DNA of 64,000 nt from Phaeobacter sp. A36a-5a (GTDB lineage: Bacteria > Pseudomonadota > Alphaproteobacteria > Rhodobacterales > Rhodobacteraceae). Location: NCBI RefSeq assembly GCF_037911135.1, contig NZ_JBBLYU010000005.1, positions 1 through 64,000 of the forward strand, given 5' to 3'. A program made the translations under genes and the position numbers. Shown here piece after piece: positions 1 through 7,840 of this stretch. Under the pieces are notes generated by a model that made no database searches, was not told the origin of the DNA, and worked only from the letters and a program-made list of their open reading frames with translations. Position 1 is the first letter of the stretch, and the number at the start of each line of letters is the position of its first letter.

Positions 1-1305
1 ATGTTTACCCATCAAGACCTGGCGAATATGCAGGCACAATCCCTGAAAATGCAGAGTTGGATCCGGCAGCAGACCTTCTCTCCCAAGATGGAAAAGACGC
101 TGAGGCGCTTCTCCAGCTGGGAGGTGGCCGAGCTGATCTTCAAGGTGAACCAGTCCACGCTGCGTGGACGGCTGGCGGCCGATCCCAGCCTGCCCCAGGG
201 CCATGTCGAGGAAGACGGGCGTCAGCGTTGGTATTCGCTTGAGGAAATCAATGAGCTGCGCCGCCGGCTGAAGGTGAACCGCAAATCGCTGATGCCGGAG
301 CGACCGGCGGGCAAGCGGGCCTTGCGGGTGGCCATTTCCAACTTCAAGGGGGGGGCGGGCAAATCGACCGTAGCGCTGCATTTTGCCCATGCCGCCGCCT
401 TGGACGGTTATCGTGTGCTCTGTGTTGACTTTGATCCGCAGGCCACCCTGTCCCATTCGATGGGGCTGAGCGATGTGACCGAAGATTATACGGTCTGGGG
501 CATCATGGCGCGGGACCTCGTGCGTGAGACCGAACGGATGAACGCCAGTGCGCGCGGCGCCGAGTCCGGGGCCGCCCTGCCCGAGCGGCGCCTGCCAGAA
601 GCAATCACCGCCATGGGCCTGCAGGATCTTCGGATCAGCGATTTTGTAAAGCCGACGAGCTGGCCCACGATTGATGTGATCCCCAGCTGCGCCAATGCCG
701 CCTTTGTCGAATTTGCATCGGCGCAGTACCGCCATCTCAATCCGGAATGGTCCTTCTTTGCAGCGGTGTCGCGCTATCTCGATCAGCTGCCGTCGGACGA
801 TTACGACATGATGATCTTCGACTGCCCGCCGGCCATTGGCTATCAGTCTATGAATGCGGTCTTCGCCGCCGATATGCTCTATATCCCGTCAGGTCCCGGA
901 TATTGGGAGTATGACTCCACCACCTCGTTCATCGGCCAGCTCTCCGAGGCGCTTGAGGATCTCTCGGCGTTCAACGGGGTTGTCCCTGCGGGGACGTTCA
1001 GCCTGCCGAAGGTGTTTCAGGAGGTCCGGTTTCTGCTCACCCGCTATGAATCCGGCAATGACCTGCACCGCGCCATGCGCGATGCCTTCGTCAAGGTCTT
1101 TGGCGACCGGATGACGGAACACCCGATTGAGATGACCCGAGCGGTGGAACAATCCGGGCGCTTCCTCAGCTCGATTTACGAAATCGACTACCGGGATATG
1201 ACGCGCGAGACCTGGCGACGGGCGCGCGCGTCTTTTGACCAGGCCTATATGGAGTTCAAGGGCAACGCCCTGACCGCATGGGCCCAGCTGGAGGATGAGG
1301 CATGA
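1..1305 (+). CDS. parA: ParA/RepA-type plasmid partition ATPase
   Basis: Walker-type cytoskeletal ATPase that positions and segregates plasmid copies with ParB. The deviant Walker A motif KGGAGKST lies near residue 115, a VDFDPQA motif near 144 and a Walker B-like MMIFDCPP near 272. The first ~100 residues hold a helix-turn-helix-like region (SSWEVAELIFKVNQSTLRGR), as in large autoregulating ParA/RepA proteins that repress their own operon. At 434 residues it fits that class. It overlaps the next gene by ATGA. An exact copy of the putative partition repeat lies inside it at 982-995. The window starts on its ATG, so its promoter and any upstream replication initiator are not visible; on a circular molecule they would sit at the other end. 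Confidence 0.93.
   Translation: MFTHQDLANMQAQSLKMQSWIRQQTFSPKMEKTLRRFSSWEVAELIFKVNQSTLRGRLAADPSLPQGHVEEDGRQRWYSLEEINELRRRLKVNRKSLMPERPAGKRALRVAISNFKGGAGKSTVALHFAHAAALDGYRVLCVDFDPQATLSHSMGLSDVTEDYTVWGIMARDLVRETERMNASARGAESGAALPERRLPEAITAMGLQDLRISDFVKPTSWPTIDVIPSCANAAFVEFASAQYRHLNPEWSFFAAVSRYLDQLPSDDYDMMIFDCPPAIGYQSMNAVFAADMLYIPSGPGYWEYDSTTSFIGQLSEALEDLSAFNGVVPAGTFSLPKVFQEVRFLLTRYESGNDLHRAMRDAFVKVFGDRMTEHPIEMTRAVEQSGRFLSSIYEIDYRDMTRETWRRARASFDQAYMEFKGNALTAWAQLEDEA
982..995. repeat. Partition-type inverted repeat, copy 1 (inside parA)
   Basis: Exact GTCCCTGCGGGGAC: arms GTCCC and GGGAC around TGCG. Identical to the copies at 2301, 2481 and 2584. Candidate ParB-binding (parS) site by position and repetition only. 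Confidence 0.6.
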
Positions 1306-2444
1306 GCAAGCGCAGAATGTTCGACATCGATTTTCCGTCGGATCCCACCCCCGCCACGCCCGAGGCAGCCTCCCCTGCCCCGGTGGACCCGCACCCCGGC
1401 GCCCCCGCGCTTGAGACGAAGTCGGCGTTCCGTTCAGGCGAGGCGCGCCGTGGCCCGATGGCCACCGCCATCAGCGAAAACGCCGAAGCGCTGCGGACAC
1501 GGGCGGAGGTCGAGCAGAATATCCGGGCAGAGAACGATCGCCTGGCGCATGAATTTGTCCGGCTGAAGACCCTTGGTCTGGTGGTCGATCGGATCCCGCT
1601 GGATTTGATTTCGACCAGCAAGCTGATCCGCGATCGCGCCGTCAACCGGGATCCTGAGCTGGAGGAGTTGAAGGAGTCGATCCGCGATCTTGGTCTGTCC
1701 AACCCGATCCGGGTGGAAGAGGACGGCGAGGGGTATCAGCTGGTACAGGGCTTCCGGCGACTGTCGGCCTATCGCGCGCTTTACGAGGAAACGGGAGAGG
1801 AACAGTTCCGCCTGATCCCGGCCGGACTGGTGGCGCGGGGCGAGACGCTACAGGGTCTGTACCGGCGAATGGTGGATGAAAACCTGGTGCGCCGGGATAT
1901 TTCCTTTGCCGAAATGGCGCAGCTCGCGCTCTCCTATTCGCAGGATCCAGAGACGGATTCAGACTCTGTAGAAGACTCTGTTGCGCTGCTTTATGCTTCA
2001 GCCGGGCGTCAGAAGCGCAGCTACATTCGCCACTTTGCAGAGCTGCTGGAACTGATTGGAGAAGAGCTGTCCTATGCCGAGGCGATCCCCCGTGCATTAG
2101 GGCTGGATCTGAAGAAGCACCTGCTGGAGAACCCGGCCACGCTTGAGTCGCTGCGGCAACGCCTAAGGGAGCGGAGTTTTTCCAGCGCTGAGGAAGAGCT
2201 GGCCGTTTTGCGGCAGGCGCTCAAGGCCCCTGCATCGGATGTTAGGGAGGCCAGCACCAGCCAGCGCGCCGGCATGGCCAAGACCACGCTGCGCTGTTCT
2301 GTCCCTGCGGGGACGGTGCGGTGTCTGGCGCGGGACGGGCGGATTGAAATGGCGATGGAGCGTGATTTCTCGGCCGTTGACCAGCGCCGGCTTGAGGCCG
2401 CGATCACGGCTTTCTTTGATGCTCTGGACGGGGATCAGACCTAG
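1302..2444 (+). CDS. parB: ParB/RepB-type plasmid partition protein
   Basis: Centromere-binding partner of the ParA encoded just upstream, with which it shares an ATGA overlap. The ParB/Srx-like domain is visible at about residues 95-170 (LIRDRAVNRDPELEELKESI, then GYQLVQGFRRLSAYRAL), followed by a helical DNA-binding region and a basic C-terminal part. The length of 380 residues suits RepB/ParB of Rhodobacterales plasmids. No repC-like initiator follows, so this is not a standard repABC operon in this orientation; the initiator may lie upstream of position 1. An exact inverted repeat GTCCCTGCGGGGAC is embedded near its 3' end at 2301-2314, and two more lie just downstream. Confidence 0.9.
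   Translation: MSKRRMFDIDFPSDPTPATPEAASPAPVDPHPGAPALETKSAFRSGEARRGPMATAISENAEALRTRAEVEQNIRAENDRLAHEFVRLKTLGLVVDRIPLDLISTSKLIRDRAVNRDPELEELKESIRDLGLSNPIRVEEDGEGYQLVQGFRRLSAYRALYEETGEEQFRLIPAGLVARGETLQGLYRRMVDENLVRRDISFAEMAQLALSYSQDPETDSDSVEDSVALLYASAGRQKRSYIRHFAELLELIGEELSYAEAIPRALGLDLKKHLLENPATLESLRQRLRERSFSSAEEELAVLRQALKAPASDVREASTSQRAGMAKTTLRCSVPAGTVRCLARDGRIEMAMERDFSAVDQRRLEAAITAFFDALDGDQT
2301..2314. repeat. Partition-type inverted repeat, copy 2 (inside parB)
   Basis: Exact GTCCCTGCGGGGAC in the 3' part of parB. Second of four identical copies within 1.7 kb, supporting a role as a ParB site rather than a codon-driven coincidence, since the frame context differs between copies. Confidence 0.65.
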
Positions 2445-2476
2445 CGCTAAGCTGGCCGACACGACGGTATCAACGA

Positions 2477-2508
2477 GGCTGTCCCTGCGGGGACGGCCTT
2501 TTTTCTTT
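2477..2508 (+). terminator. Rho-independent terminator of parAB built on a partition repeat
   Basis: A 9-bp stem GGCTGTCCC / GGGACGGCC (one T-G pair) with loop TGCG is followed by TTTTTTCTTT. It ends 64 bp after the parB stop. The central 14 bp are the repeat GTCCCTGCGGGGAC, so one sequence appears to serve both as terminator stem and partition site. Confidence 0.75.
2481..2494. repeat. Partition-type inverted repeat, copy 3 (terminator stem)
   Basis: Exact GTCCCTGCGGGGAC, 37 bp after the parB stop, within the terminator hairpin. Confidence 0.65.
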
Positions 2509-2583
2509 GAGCCAGGCTTCAGATGGGTGGATTGGCATTGATCATGCTCGCCGCGCTGCTGAAGGGAGCAGAGCATTATCGTT

Positions 2584-2597
2584 GTCCCTGCGGGGAC
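2584..2597. repeat. Partition-type inverted repeat, copy 4
   Basis: Exact GTCCCTGCGGGGAC, 103 bp after the start of copy 3 and not followed by a T-run, so here it cannot be explained as a terminator. Confidence 0.65.
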
Positions 2598-2871
2598 ACC
2601 CGCCACGCCGCAAGTGCTGGTGAAATGACGCTCGTTAGCGCATTGGGGATGTGCCGTGCGGTGACTTCTTGGCTGTCGCTCCGCAAGCTCTTGCATGCTG
2701 CGCAATTCGACTAAAAAGCAACCCTCTAAAACTGGTCTTGAGTTTGCGTTAAACTGTCTGAATGGGGCATTAATGGGCGATAATTAAGGCACAATCCTGC
2801 CATCGTTCGCCCCGACAACCAAACCAAAGGCATGGCCGTTTTCCGCGGCACCAAGGTTTGGAGTGATCGAC

Positions 2872-4170
2872 ATGGCATCAACAGACAGCGCGCAGGCAGA
2901 AAAGACACCGGCGCTGGACCTGCGGGTCCCCGGCGAGATGCGTGACAGCGACGACTGGCTGGTGTCGACATGGAATGCCGGTCAATCGCGCGACACCACG
3001 TGGTCACAGGATAATGTCCAGATCAACAGTGACGGCGCGGTTGAGCTGCATCTGACGTCGGATAATGGCGTTGGAGAGCGGCTTTTCACCGGTGGTGAAA
3101 TCCAGTCCGAAGCGGCCCATGAGACCGGCATCTGGAGCTGGACTGCACAGGCGCCGCAGATGCAGGATGGCACGGTCTTTGGGATGTTCCTCTATCAGGA
3201 GGACTATCGGAACGATCGCTGGCTGGAGTTCGATTTTGAATTCGTTGGCGCCAATACCCGTCAGGTTCAATTGAGCATCCATATGGAGGCGGAGGATGGC
3301 AGCCGCGTGCGGCTGGCCGATGGCCCCGCGGGGCCGCTGGTCGTTGATCTTGGGTTCGATGCCGCCGAGGGGCTGCATACCTATGAAATCGAATTGACCG
3401 GCACCAGCGCGATTTTCCGCGTAGATGGAGAGGTGCGCGCCGATCTCAGCGGGGCTGATATGCCGGGTGGGCTTTGGTACTCCGGGGCGGTCAAGAGCTT
3501 TGCTGACCTTTGGGCGGTGTCCGACAATCAAACGGCTTGGGCCGGAACACCTGACCCGGATGCGCCGCCGCTGGTCGCGGTGATTGCGGATGTGTCCCTG
3601 CCGGGACAGGAAGATCCCGCCGAGCCGGAGTTCGACAGCGAACAGCGTGGCACGGAGCAGGCAGAGGATCTGTTCGGCGGCGCTGGTGCAGATCTGATCC
3701 ACGGTGGCGATGGTGCGGATCAGCTGGTGGGCAATCGTGGTTCGGATCACCTCTATGGTGACAAGGGGCAGGACATCCTGCGCGGCAAGGACGGAGATGA
3801 TTTCCTGTTTGGTGGTCGCGGCCGGGATCGTCTGGCGGGAGGCGGGGGTGACGATCAGCTTGACGGTGGGATCGGTCGTGATCAGCTGCGCGGCGGGGGC
3901 GGCGCGGATGTTTTTATCTTCCGCCAGGGCGGGACGCCGGACCGGGTCAATGATTTCTCCCTGTCCCAAGGGGACGTTCTGGATCTGACGCGGTTCAATC
4001 TGGATGGTGCGGATCAGCTGCGCTGGCTTGATGGTGAGCGTGGGCGTGGTACGCGCGATCTGTTGCAGGCCGACGGCGAAGATGGCTGGGTGAATGTTGC
4101 GGTGATCGATGACCGGGCGGATGCGCTGACACTGGATCTGCTGATAGCTCAGGATGCGATCCTGTTCTAG
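2872..4170 (+). CDS. Secreted GH16-type beta-glycanase with C-terminal RTX repeats
   Basis: Probable extracellular endo-beta-glycanase that trims the exopolysaccharide made by the neighbouring genes, comparable in layout to rhizobial ExsH. The N-terminal ~225 residues show a jelly-roll glycoside hydrolase fold with the catalytic ExDxE pattern (EFDFE in WLEFDFEFVG near residue 120). From about residue 265 there are nonapeptide calcium-binding RTX repeats (GGAGADLIH, GGDGADQLV, GDKGQDILR, GGRGRDRLA). There is no N-terminal signal peptide, which fits type I secretion through a C-terminal signal. ATG 2872 is preferred over GTG 2863 because GGAG at 2860-2863 sits 8 nt before it. A close variant of the partition repeat (GTCCCTGCCGGGAC) lies at 3594-3607. 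Confidence 0.75.
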   Translation: MASTDSAQAEKTPALDLRVPGEMRDSDDWLVSTWNAGQSRDTTWSQDNVQINSDGAVELHLTSDNGVGERLFTGGEIQSEAAHETGIWSWTAQAPQMQDGTVFGMFLYQEDYRNDRWLEFDFEFVGANTRQVQLSIHMEAEDGSRVRLADGPAGPLVVDLGFDAAEGLHTYEIELTGTSAIFRVDGEVRADLSGADMPGGLWYSGAVKSFADLWAVSDNQTAWAGTPDPDAPPLVAVIADVSLPGQEDPAEPEFDSEQRGTEQAEDLFGGAGADLIHGGDGADQLVGNRGSDHLYGDKGQDILRGKDGDDFLFGGRGRDRLAGGGGDDQLDGGIGRDQLRGGGGADVFIFRQGGTPDRVNDFSLSQGDVLDLTRFNLDGADQLRWLDGERGRGTRDLLQADGEDGWVNVAVIDDRADALTLDLLIAQDAILF

Positions 4171-4191
4171 ACATATGTGTACAGTAGTGGC

Positions 4192-5091
4192 CTACCGTGT
4201 GACTGCAGCCCAGCTCTCCCAGGGCAGGCTGTCACGGCCCAGCAGGGCGGGAAGTTGGCGCAGATCCTCCGCGAAACAGCTGCGCAGGTCTGCGATATCG
4301 CTGTCGCGCAGGGGCGGCACCACATCACGCATGTTCTGGCTGTTGGCACGCAGCACTGCGGAAACCGGCTTGGTGGATTTTAGCCGGGCCAGGCTATCCT
4401 CCAGCCCGGCTTTGCGCAGTTGATCACCACCTGCACGAAGCAGGCTGCGAAGTGCAGGGAGCCGGGCGCGGTCGCTTTCGTTTCGTCGCTCATGCAGCAC
4501 CGGAGAGCTGTGGCTATCGTCGAGCCCGGCAAAACGATAGACCGTCTGGGCAGCCGCGACCGGATCGGCGCTGATTTCCTCTGCCAGCAGTACCAACACG
4601 CGATCATGGCCGAGGGTGTCGAGCCAGCGCCCCAGATGGCGGCTGTAGAACCCCTGCTCCAGATAGGCCGGATTGTTCGCCAGCCCGTCGTGGAAGGGCA
4701 GGGGAGGAATATGGCCCTTGATCACCTCATGCAGGTGGTTGGAATAGGCGCGGGTGACCGGATCGCGCAGCAGGCAGATCACCTTGATGTTCGGATCAAA
4801 GGCATTCAGCCGGTCGGGGCAGCGCGGGTCATAGAAATATGAGGGCGATGCCTCAAATCTCACCGTCTTGTCCGTGCCATGGCTGAAATGGCTGCGATAC
4901 CATTGATAGCCGCGATCGAAATAGGCGCTGAAGAAATCCAGTTCCTTGGGATCCGATACGGCGGCATCAGGATGGGCACCGAGGGCCGCGTGAATGAAGG
5001 TGGAGGCGCATTTCTGTGCGCCAATACCCACCAGCGTTGGACCAGCCTGTGCCGCGCTGTTACCGGATGGCGCAAGGGGGGGCGTGGTCAT
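4192..5091 (-). CDS. Sulfotransferase family protein
   Basis: PAPS-dependent sulfotransferase, 299 residues. The 5'-phosphosulfate loop is GIGAQKCASTFIH near residues 22-34 and the 3'-phosphate motif is LLRDPVTRAYSNH near 107-119, both at the spacing usual for the Sulfotransfer_1 family. It faces the RTX glycosidase gene tail to tail, 21 bp apart, and is divergent from the first glycosyltransferase. Its place within the EPS block suggests that it sulfates a sugar of the exported polymer; the acceptor cannot be read from the sequence. AGGAAAG precedes the ATG. Confidence 0.85.
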   Translation of the reverse strand: MTTPPLAPSGNSAAQAGPTLVGIGAQKCASTFIHAALGAHPDAAVSDPKELDFFSAYFDRGYQWYRSHFSHGTDKTVRFEASPSYFYDPRCPDRLNAFDPNIKVICLLRDPVTRAYSNHLHEVIKGHIPPLPFHDGLANNPAYLEQGFYSRHLGRWLDTLGHDRVLVLLAEEISADPVAAAQTVYRFAGLDDSHSSPVLHERRNESDRARLPALRSLLRAGGDQLRKAGLEDSLARLKSTKPVSAVLRANSQNMRDVVPPLRDSDIADLRSCFAEDLRQLPALLGRDSLPWESWAAVTR

Positions 5092-5268
5092 GGCGGGTCT
5101 TTCCTGTCGGCGTGGCGATTGCGGCGGTACTGAGCGCCAGTCTTAGCACCTCGGATCGGCTGTGCCACGGGAAATGACCCCGTGCATTCCGTCAAACGCC
5201 GCTGCCCGGCATCTGGCCTCACCCTGCGGGGACATGCTAGATATGCCGGGAGAAGAGTGGGCAGCATC

Positions 5269-6534
5269 ATGCAGGAACCGGCAGGGCAGGGGCGGATGAT
5301 TTCGATCATCATGGCCAATCATCAGGGCGCGCCATATTTGCGGGACGCGCTGCGGTCGGTGGCGTCGCAGACCCATGCCGATTGGGAGTTGATCGTGGCT
5401 GACGACGGGTCCAGTGACGGATCGGTGGATATCCTGCGAGAGGTTGCACGCCAGGACCCCCGCGTGCAGGTGCTGCTGCATGAAACACCCAGCGGTCCTG
5501 CTGCCGCCCGCAATCGGGCGCTGGCGGCGGCCCGTGGCGATTGGCTGGCAATCTGCGATTCCGATGACATAATGCACCCGGACCGGTTGCGGCGCCTGCT
5601 GGCCGCGGCAGAGGCGCTGGATGCGGATGCGGTTGCGGATGACATGGTGCATTTCGCGACGGAGCCGCTGGCTGGTCCGCGCAGCGTTCTTGGCAGTGAT
5701 GCGCCGGAGGTGCCGCGACAGATCGGGCCTGCGGATATGCTGCGGGTGCCGGAACCGGGCACGTCTGGTGCGCAGCTGGGCTATCTGAAGCCCCTGATCC
5801 GCCGTCAGGCGCTGGCGGCCTTGCGTTATGATGAGGCGCTGACGATCGGCGAGGATCAGGATTTCTATCTGCGATTGCTGTTGCAAGGCGCGCGTATGTG
5901 GCTGCTGCCGGAGGCGCTTTACCTTTACCGGCGACATCCGCATTCCCTGTCACATCGATCGACCCGACGGCAGATTCTTGCGGCGCTTGCTGCGATGGAG
6001 GCGTTGCCGGGTCAATTGAGTGCATCACAACATATTGAATTAAAACATATTATTGAAGAGAGACGGCAAGTGCTTCAAGACCGTCTGGCCTTTGAGGCGC
6101 TGGCAGAGACGCTGAAACAGCGGCGGTTTGGGGCGGCGCTGCGCCAGATCCTGCGGCATCCTGCGCTGGGGTTTCGACTGGTGCAGATCGCCTGGGCGAA
6201 GATGCGCAGTATTGGCAGGGGGCAGGGCGGCGGCCAAGCTGGGCAGGCCGGTGAGGCTGCGGCGGAGCGGGTCCATCTGATCGGCCCTGCCGATGGGCTG
6301 CCGCCGCAGGGAGAGGGTCAACATGTCGTTGTCCCGGACCCCGGCGCCGATGGTGGCCATAGCAGTCTATGGGTGGATCTGTGTTATCGGGCCTCGCGCC
6401 GTGCGCTGACTGTGACCTATGGCGACGAGGCCGGGCTATCGGCGGCCTGGCGGATCCCGGCCGCCGCGCATATCAAAGCGCGCGGGGCTGTGGTCTCTGA
6501 TCTGATGCCGCCGCAGGGCCGCCGGGATGGCTGA
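5269..6534 (+). CDS. Family 2 glycosyltransferase (EPS)
   Basis: GT-A-fold inverting glycosyltransferase, 421 residues from ATG 5269. Nucleotide-sugar motifs ADDGSSDGS and ICDSDDIMHPDRL (DxD-type) occur in the first 110 residues, and IGEDQDFYLRL is the likely catalytic-base region. The C-terminal ~100 residues are a low-complexity linker plus a short conserved tail not needed for the fold. The reading frame is open upstream to 5182, but ATG 5269 follows GGAGAAGAG and starts just before the GT2 domain. ATG 5296 (MISIIM) is also possible. The next gene is a clear paralogue, overlapping by 8 bp; this is the first gene of a four-gene-scale EPS run (5269-9104). Confidence 0.85.
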   Translation: MQEPAGQGRMISIIMANHQGAPYLRDALRSVASQTHADWELIVADDGSSDGSVDILREVARQDPRVQVLLHETPSGPAAARNRALAAARGDWLAICDSDDIMHPDRLRRLLAAAEALDADAVADDMVHFATEPLAGPRSVLGSDAPEVPRQIGPADMLRVPEPGTSGAQLGYLKPLIRRQALAALRYDEALTIGEDQDFYLRLLLQGARMWLLPEALYLYRRHPHSLSHRSTRRQILAALAAMEALPGQLSASQHIELKHIIEERRQVLQDRLAFEALAETLKQRRFGAALRQILRHPALGFRLVQIAWAKMRSIGRGQGGGQAGQAGEAAAERVHLIGPADGLPPQGEGQHVVVPDPGADGGHSSLWVDLCYRASRRALTVTYGDEAGLSAAWRIPAAAHIKARGAVVSDLMPPQGRRDG

Positions 6535-7840
6535 GCCGCGCCCGCAGATCTCGGTGATTATGGCCACCCGCAATGCCGCCGCTCATCTGCCGCTGGCGAT
6601 CCGGGCGGTACTGGCACAGACCATGGCGGATCTGGAGCTGATCATCATTGATGACGCCTCCGACGATGACAGCTGGGCGGTGATCCGTGCGGCTGCGGCC
6701 AAGGATCCGCGCATACGGGCGCAACGGCGGCCGCGCTGCGGCGGCCCGGCTCGGGCACGTAATGATGCGCTCGGCCTTGCACGCGGGGACTGGGTGGCGA
6801 TCTGCGACAGTGACGACAGCCAGCATCCCCGGCGATTGGAGTTGATGCTGGCAGCGGCGCGGGATCTTGGGGCCGATGTGGTCGCTGATGACCTGATCCT
6901 GTTTTCAGAGCGCCCGATGGTGCGGGGAGAAACCATTCTGGGTGGTCATGCGCCGCAACACGCCCGCGCGCTGACGTTGAAGGATCTGGTTCTGAGCGGG
7001 GTTGACCCGCAGGGCATCAGTCACATCGGATACCTTAAGCCATTGATCAGAAATCAGCTTCTTCGCGATCTGCGTTACGACCCCGCGCTGCGGATCGGCG
7101 AGGATCATGACCTTTATCTGCGTCTTCTGCTGGCGGGTGCGACGATGTGGGTGCTGCCGATGGCGGCCTATCTCTATCGTCGGCACCCGGCGTCGGTTTC
7201 GTATCGCAACCTGCCCGAGGATCTGGCCGCACAGATCCATGCGCTGGATGGTCTGGTTGCGCAGTATAGGCGCGAGGAGCTGACGCTCCACGCGGGCATT
7301 CGTCGGCAGGCACTTCTGCGGCGTCAGGCACAGCTGGAACTGGCGCGGGAGGTTCGCAGCGGTCGGCTGGGCCGCGCCGCCTGGCGCGCCGCAATGTGCC
7401 GCGATCATTGGCCATGGGTGTTATCCGTCCTGCGCAACCGGCTGGAGCTGAAGCTGGTGGCCGGGATCTCGCGCCTGTGGTGTCGTCCGCAGCGTTGGCG
7501 ACTGGGCCGAGACGGCAGGGCAGGGGGGATGAGCCTGCCGAGAGACAGCGCAGGCGAACTGGACCTCAGCGCCGCGGCGGCGCCGATCTGGGCGCGCCTG
7601 TGCTGCGCCGCCTCGCGCAGGCGCATCGATGCGGAGGTGAGTGATGCCCTGGGCATGTCTGCCCTGTGGATGGTGCCGATGGTTCGACCCCCAGGGGAGC
7701 AGAGCTGCGGTGTTGCCGCAGAGACGCGGGCGGGCGTCGCGGCTGGGCGCGCGGCTGGATTGGCGGAGGGGGAGCAGGTAGCGAGGGATAATGGCGGGCG
7801 TTTGAGGCGGCATATGGGACGACATGACACTCACGGTTGA
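6527..7840 (+). CDS. Family 2 glycosyltransferase, tandem paralogue (EPS)
   Basis: GT2 family enzyme of 437 residues with IDDASDDDSW and ICDSDDSQHPRRL for nucleotide-sugar binding and IGEDHDLYLRL as catalytic region. Long stretches match the preceding gene (for instance YLKPLIR, RYDPALRIGED, YLYRRHP), so the two arose by tandem duplication and may add similar sugars or act on successive acceptor positions. It overlaps the upstream gene by 8 bp and the ExoQ-like gene by 17 bp, so the three are translationally coupled. The basic C-terminal ~120 residues are less conserved and could hold the protein at the membrane. Confidence 0.85.
   Translation: MAEPRPQISVIMATRNAAAHLPLAIRAVLAQTMADLELIIIDDASDDDSWAVIRAAAAKDPRIRAQRRPRCGGPARARNDALGLARGDWVAICDSDDSQHPRRLELMLAAARDLGADVVADDLILFSERPMVRGETILGGHAPQHARALTLKDLVLSGVDPQGISHIGYLKPLIRNQLLRDLRYDPALRIGEDHDLYLRLLLAGATMWVLPMAAYLYRRHPASVSYRNLPEDLAAQIHALDGLVAQYRREELTLHAGIRRQALLRRQAQLELAREVRSGRLGRAAWRAAMCRDHWPWVLSVLRNRLELKLVAGISRLWCRPQRWRLGRDGRAGGMSLPRDSAGELDLSAAAAPIWARLCCAASRRRIDAEVSDALGMSALWMVPMVRPPGEQSCGVAAETRAGVAAGRAAGLAEGEQVARDNGGRLRRHMGRHDTHG

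Larger units (their letters stand above)
2445..2871. other. Non-coding partition region downstream of parB
   Basis: This 427-bp stretch holds no convincing gene. It contains two exact copies of the 14-bp inverted repeat (2481, 2584) and an intrinsic terminator built on the first. The last ~170 bp are AT-richer and probably carry the promoter of the RTX glycosidase gene, although no confident -35/-10 pair was picked. It is the best candidate for the plasmid centromere. Confidence 0.6.

Noticed and set aside
1-2444. repABC replication operon
   Set aside because: The first two genes resemble repA and repB in type, but no repC follows parB, only repeats and a terminator.
2523-2714. 63-codon frame in the partition region
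   Set aside because: No Shine-Dalgarno, no domain, and it runs across an exact partition repeat; the region is better explained as non-coding.
3004-3969. 321-codon frame opposite the RTX glycosidase
   Set aside because: Its apparent repeats are the complement of the glycine/aspartate RTX repeats.
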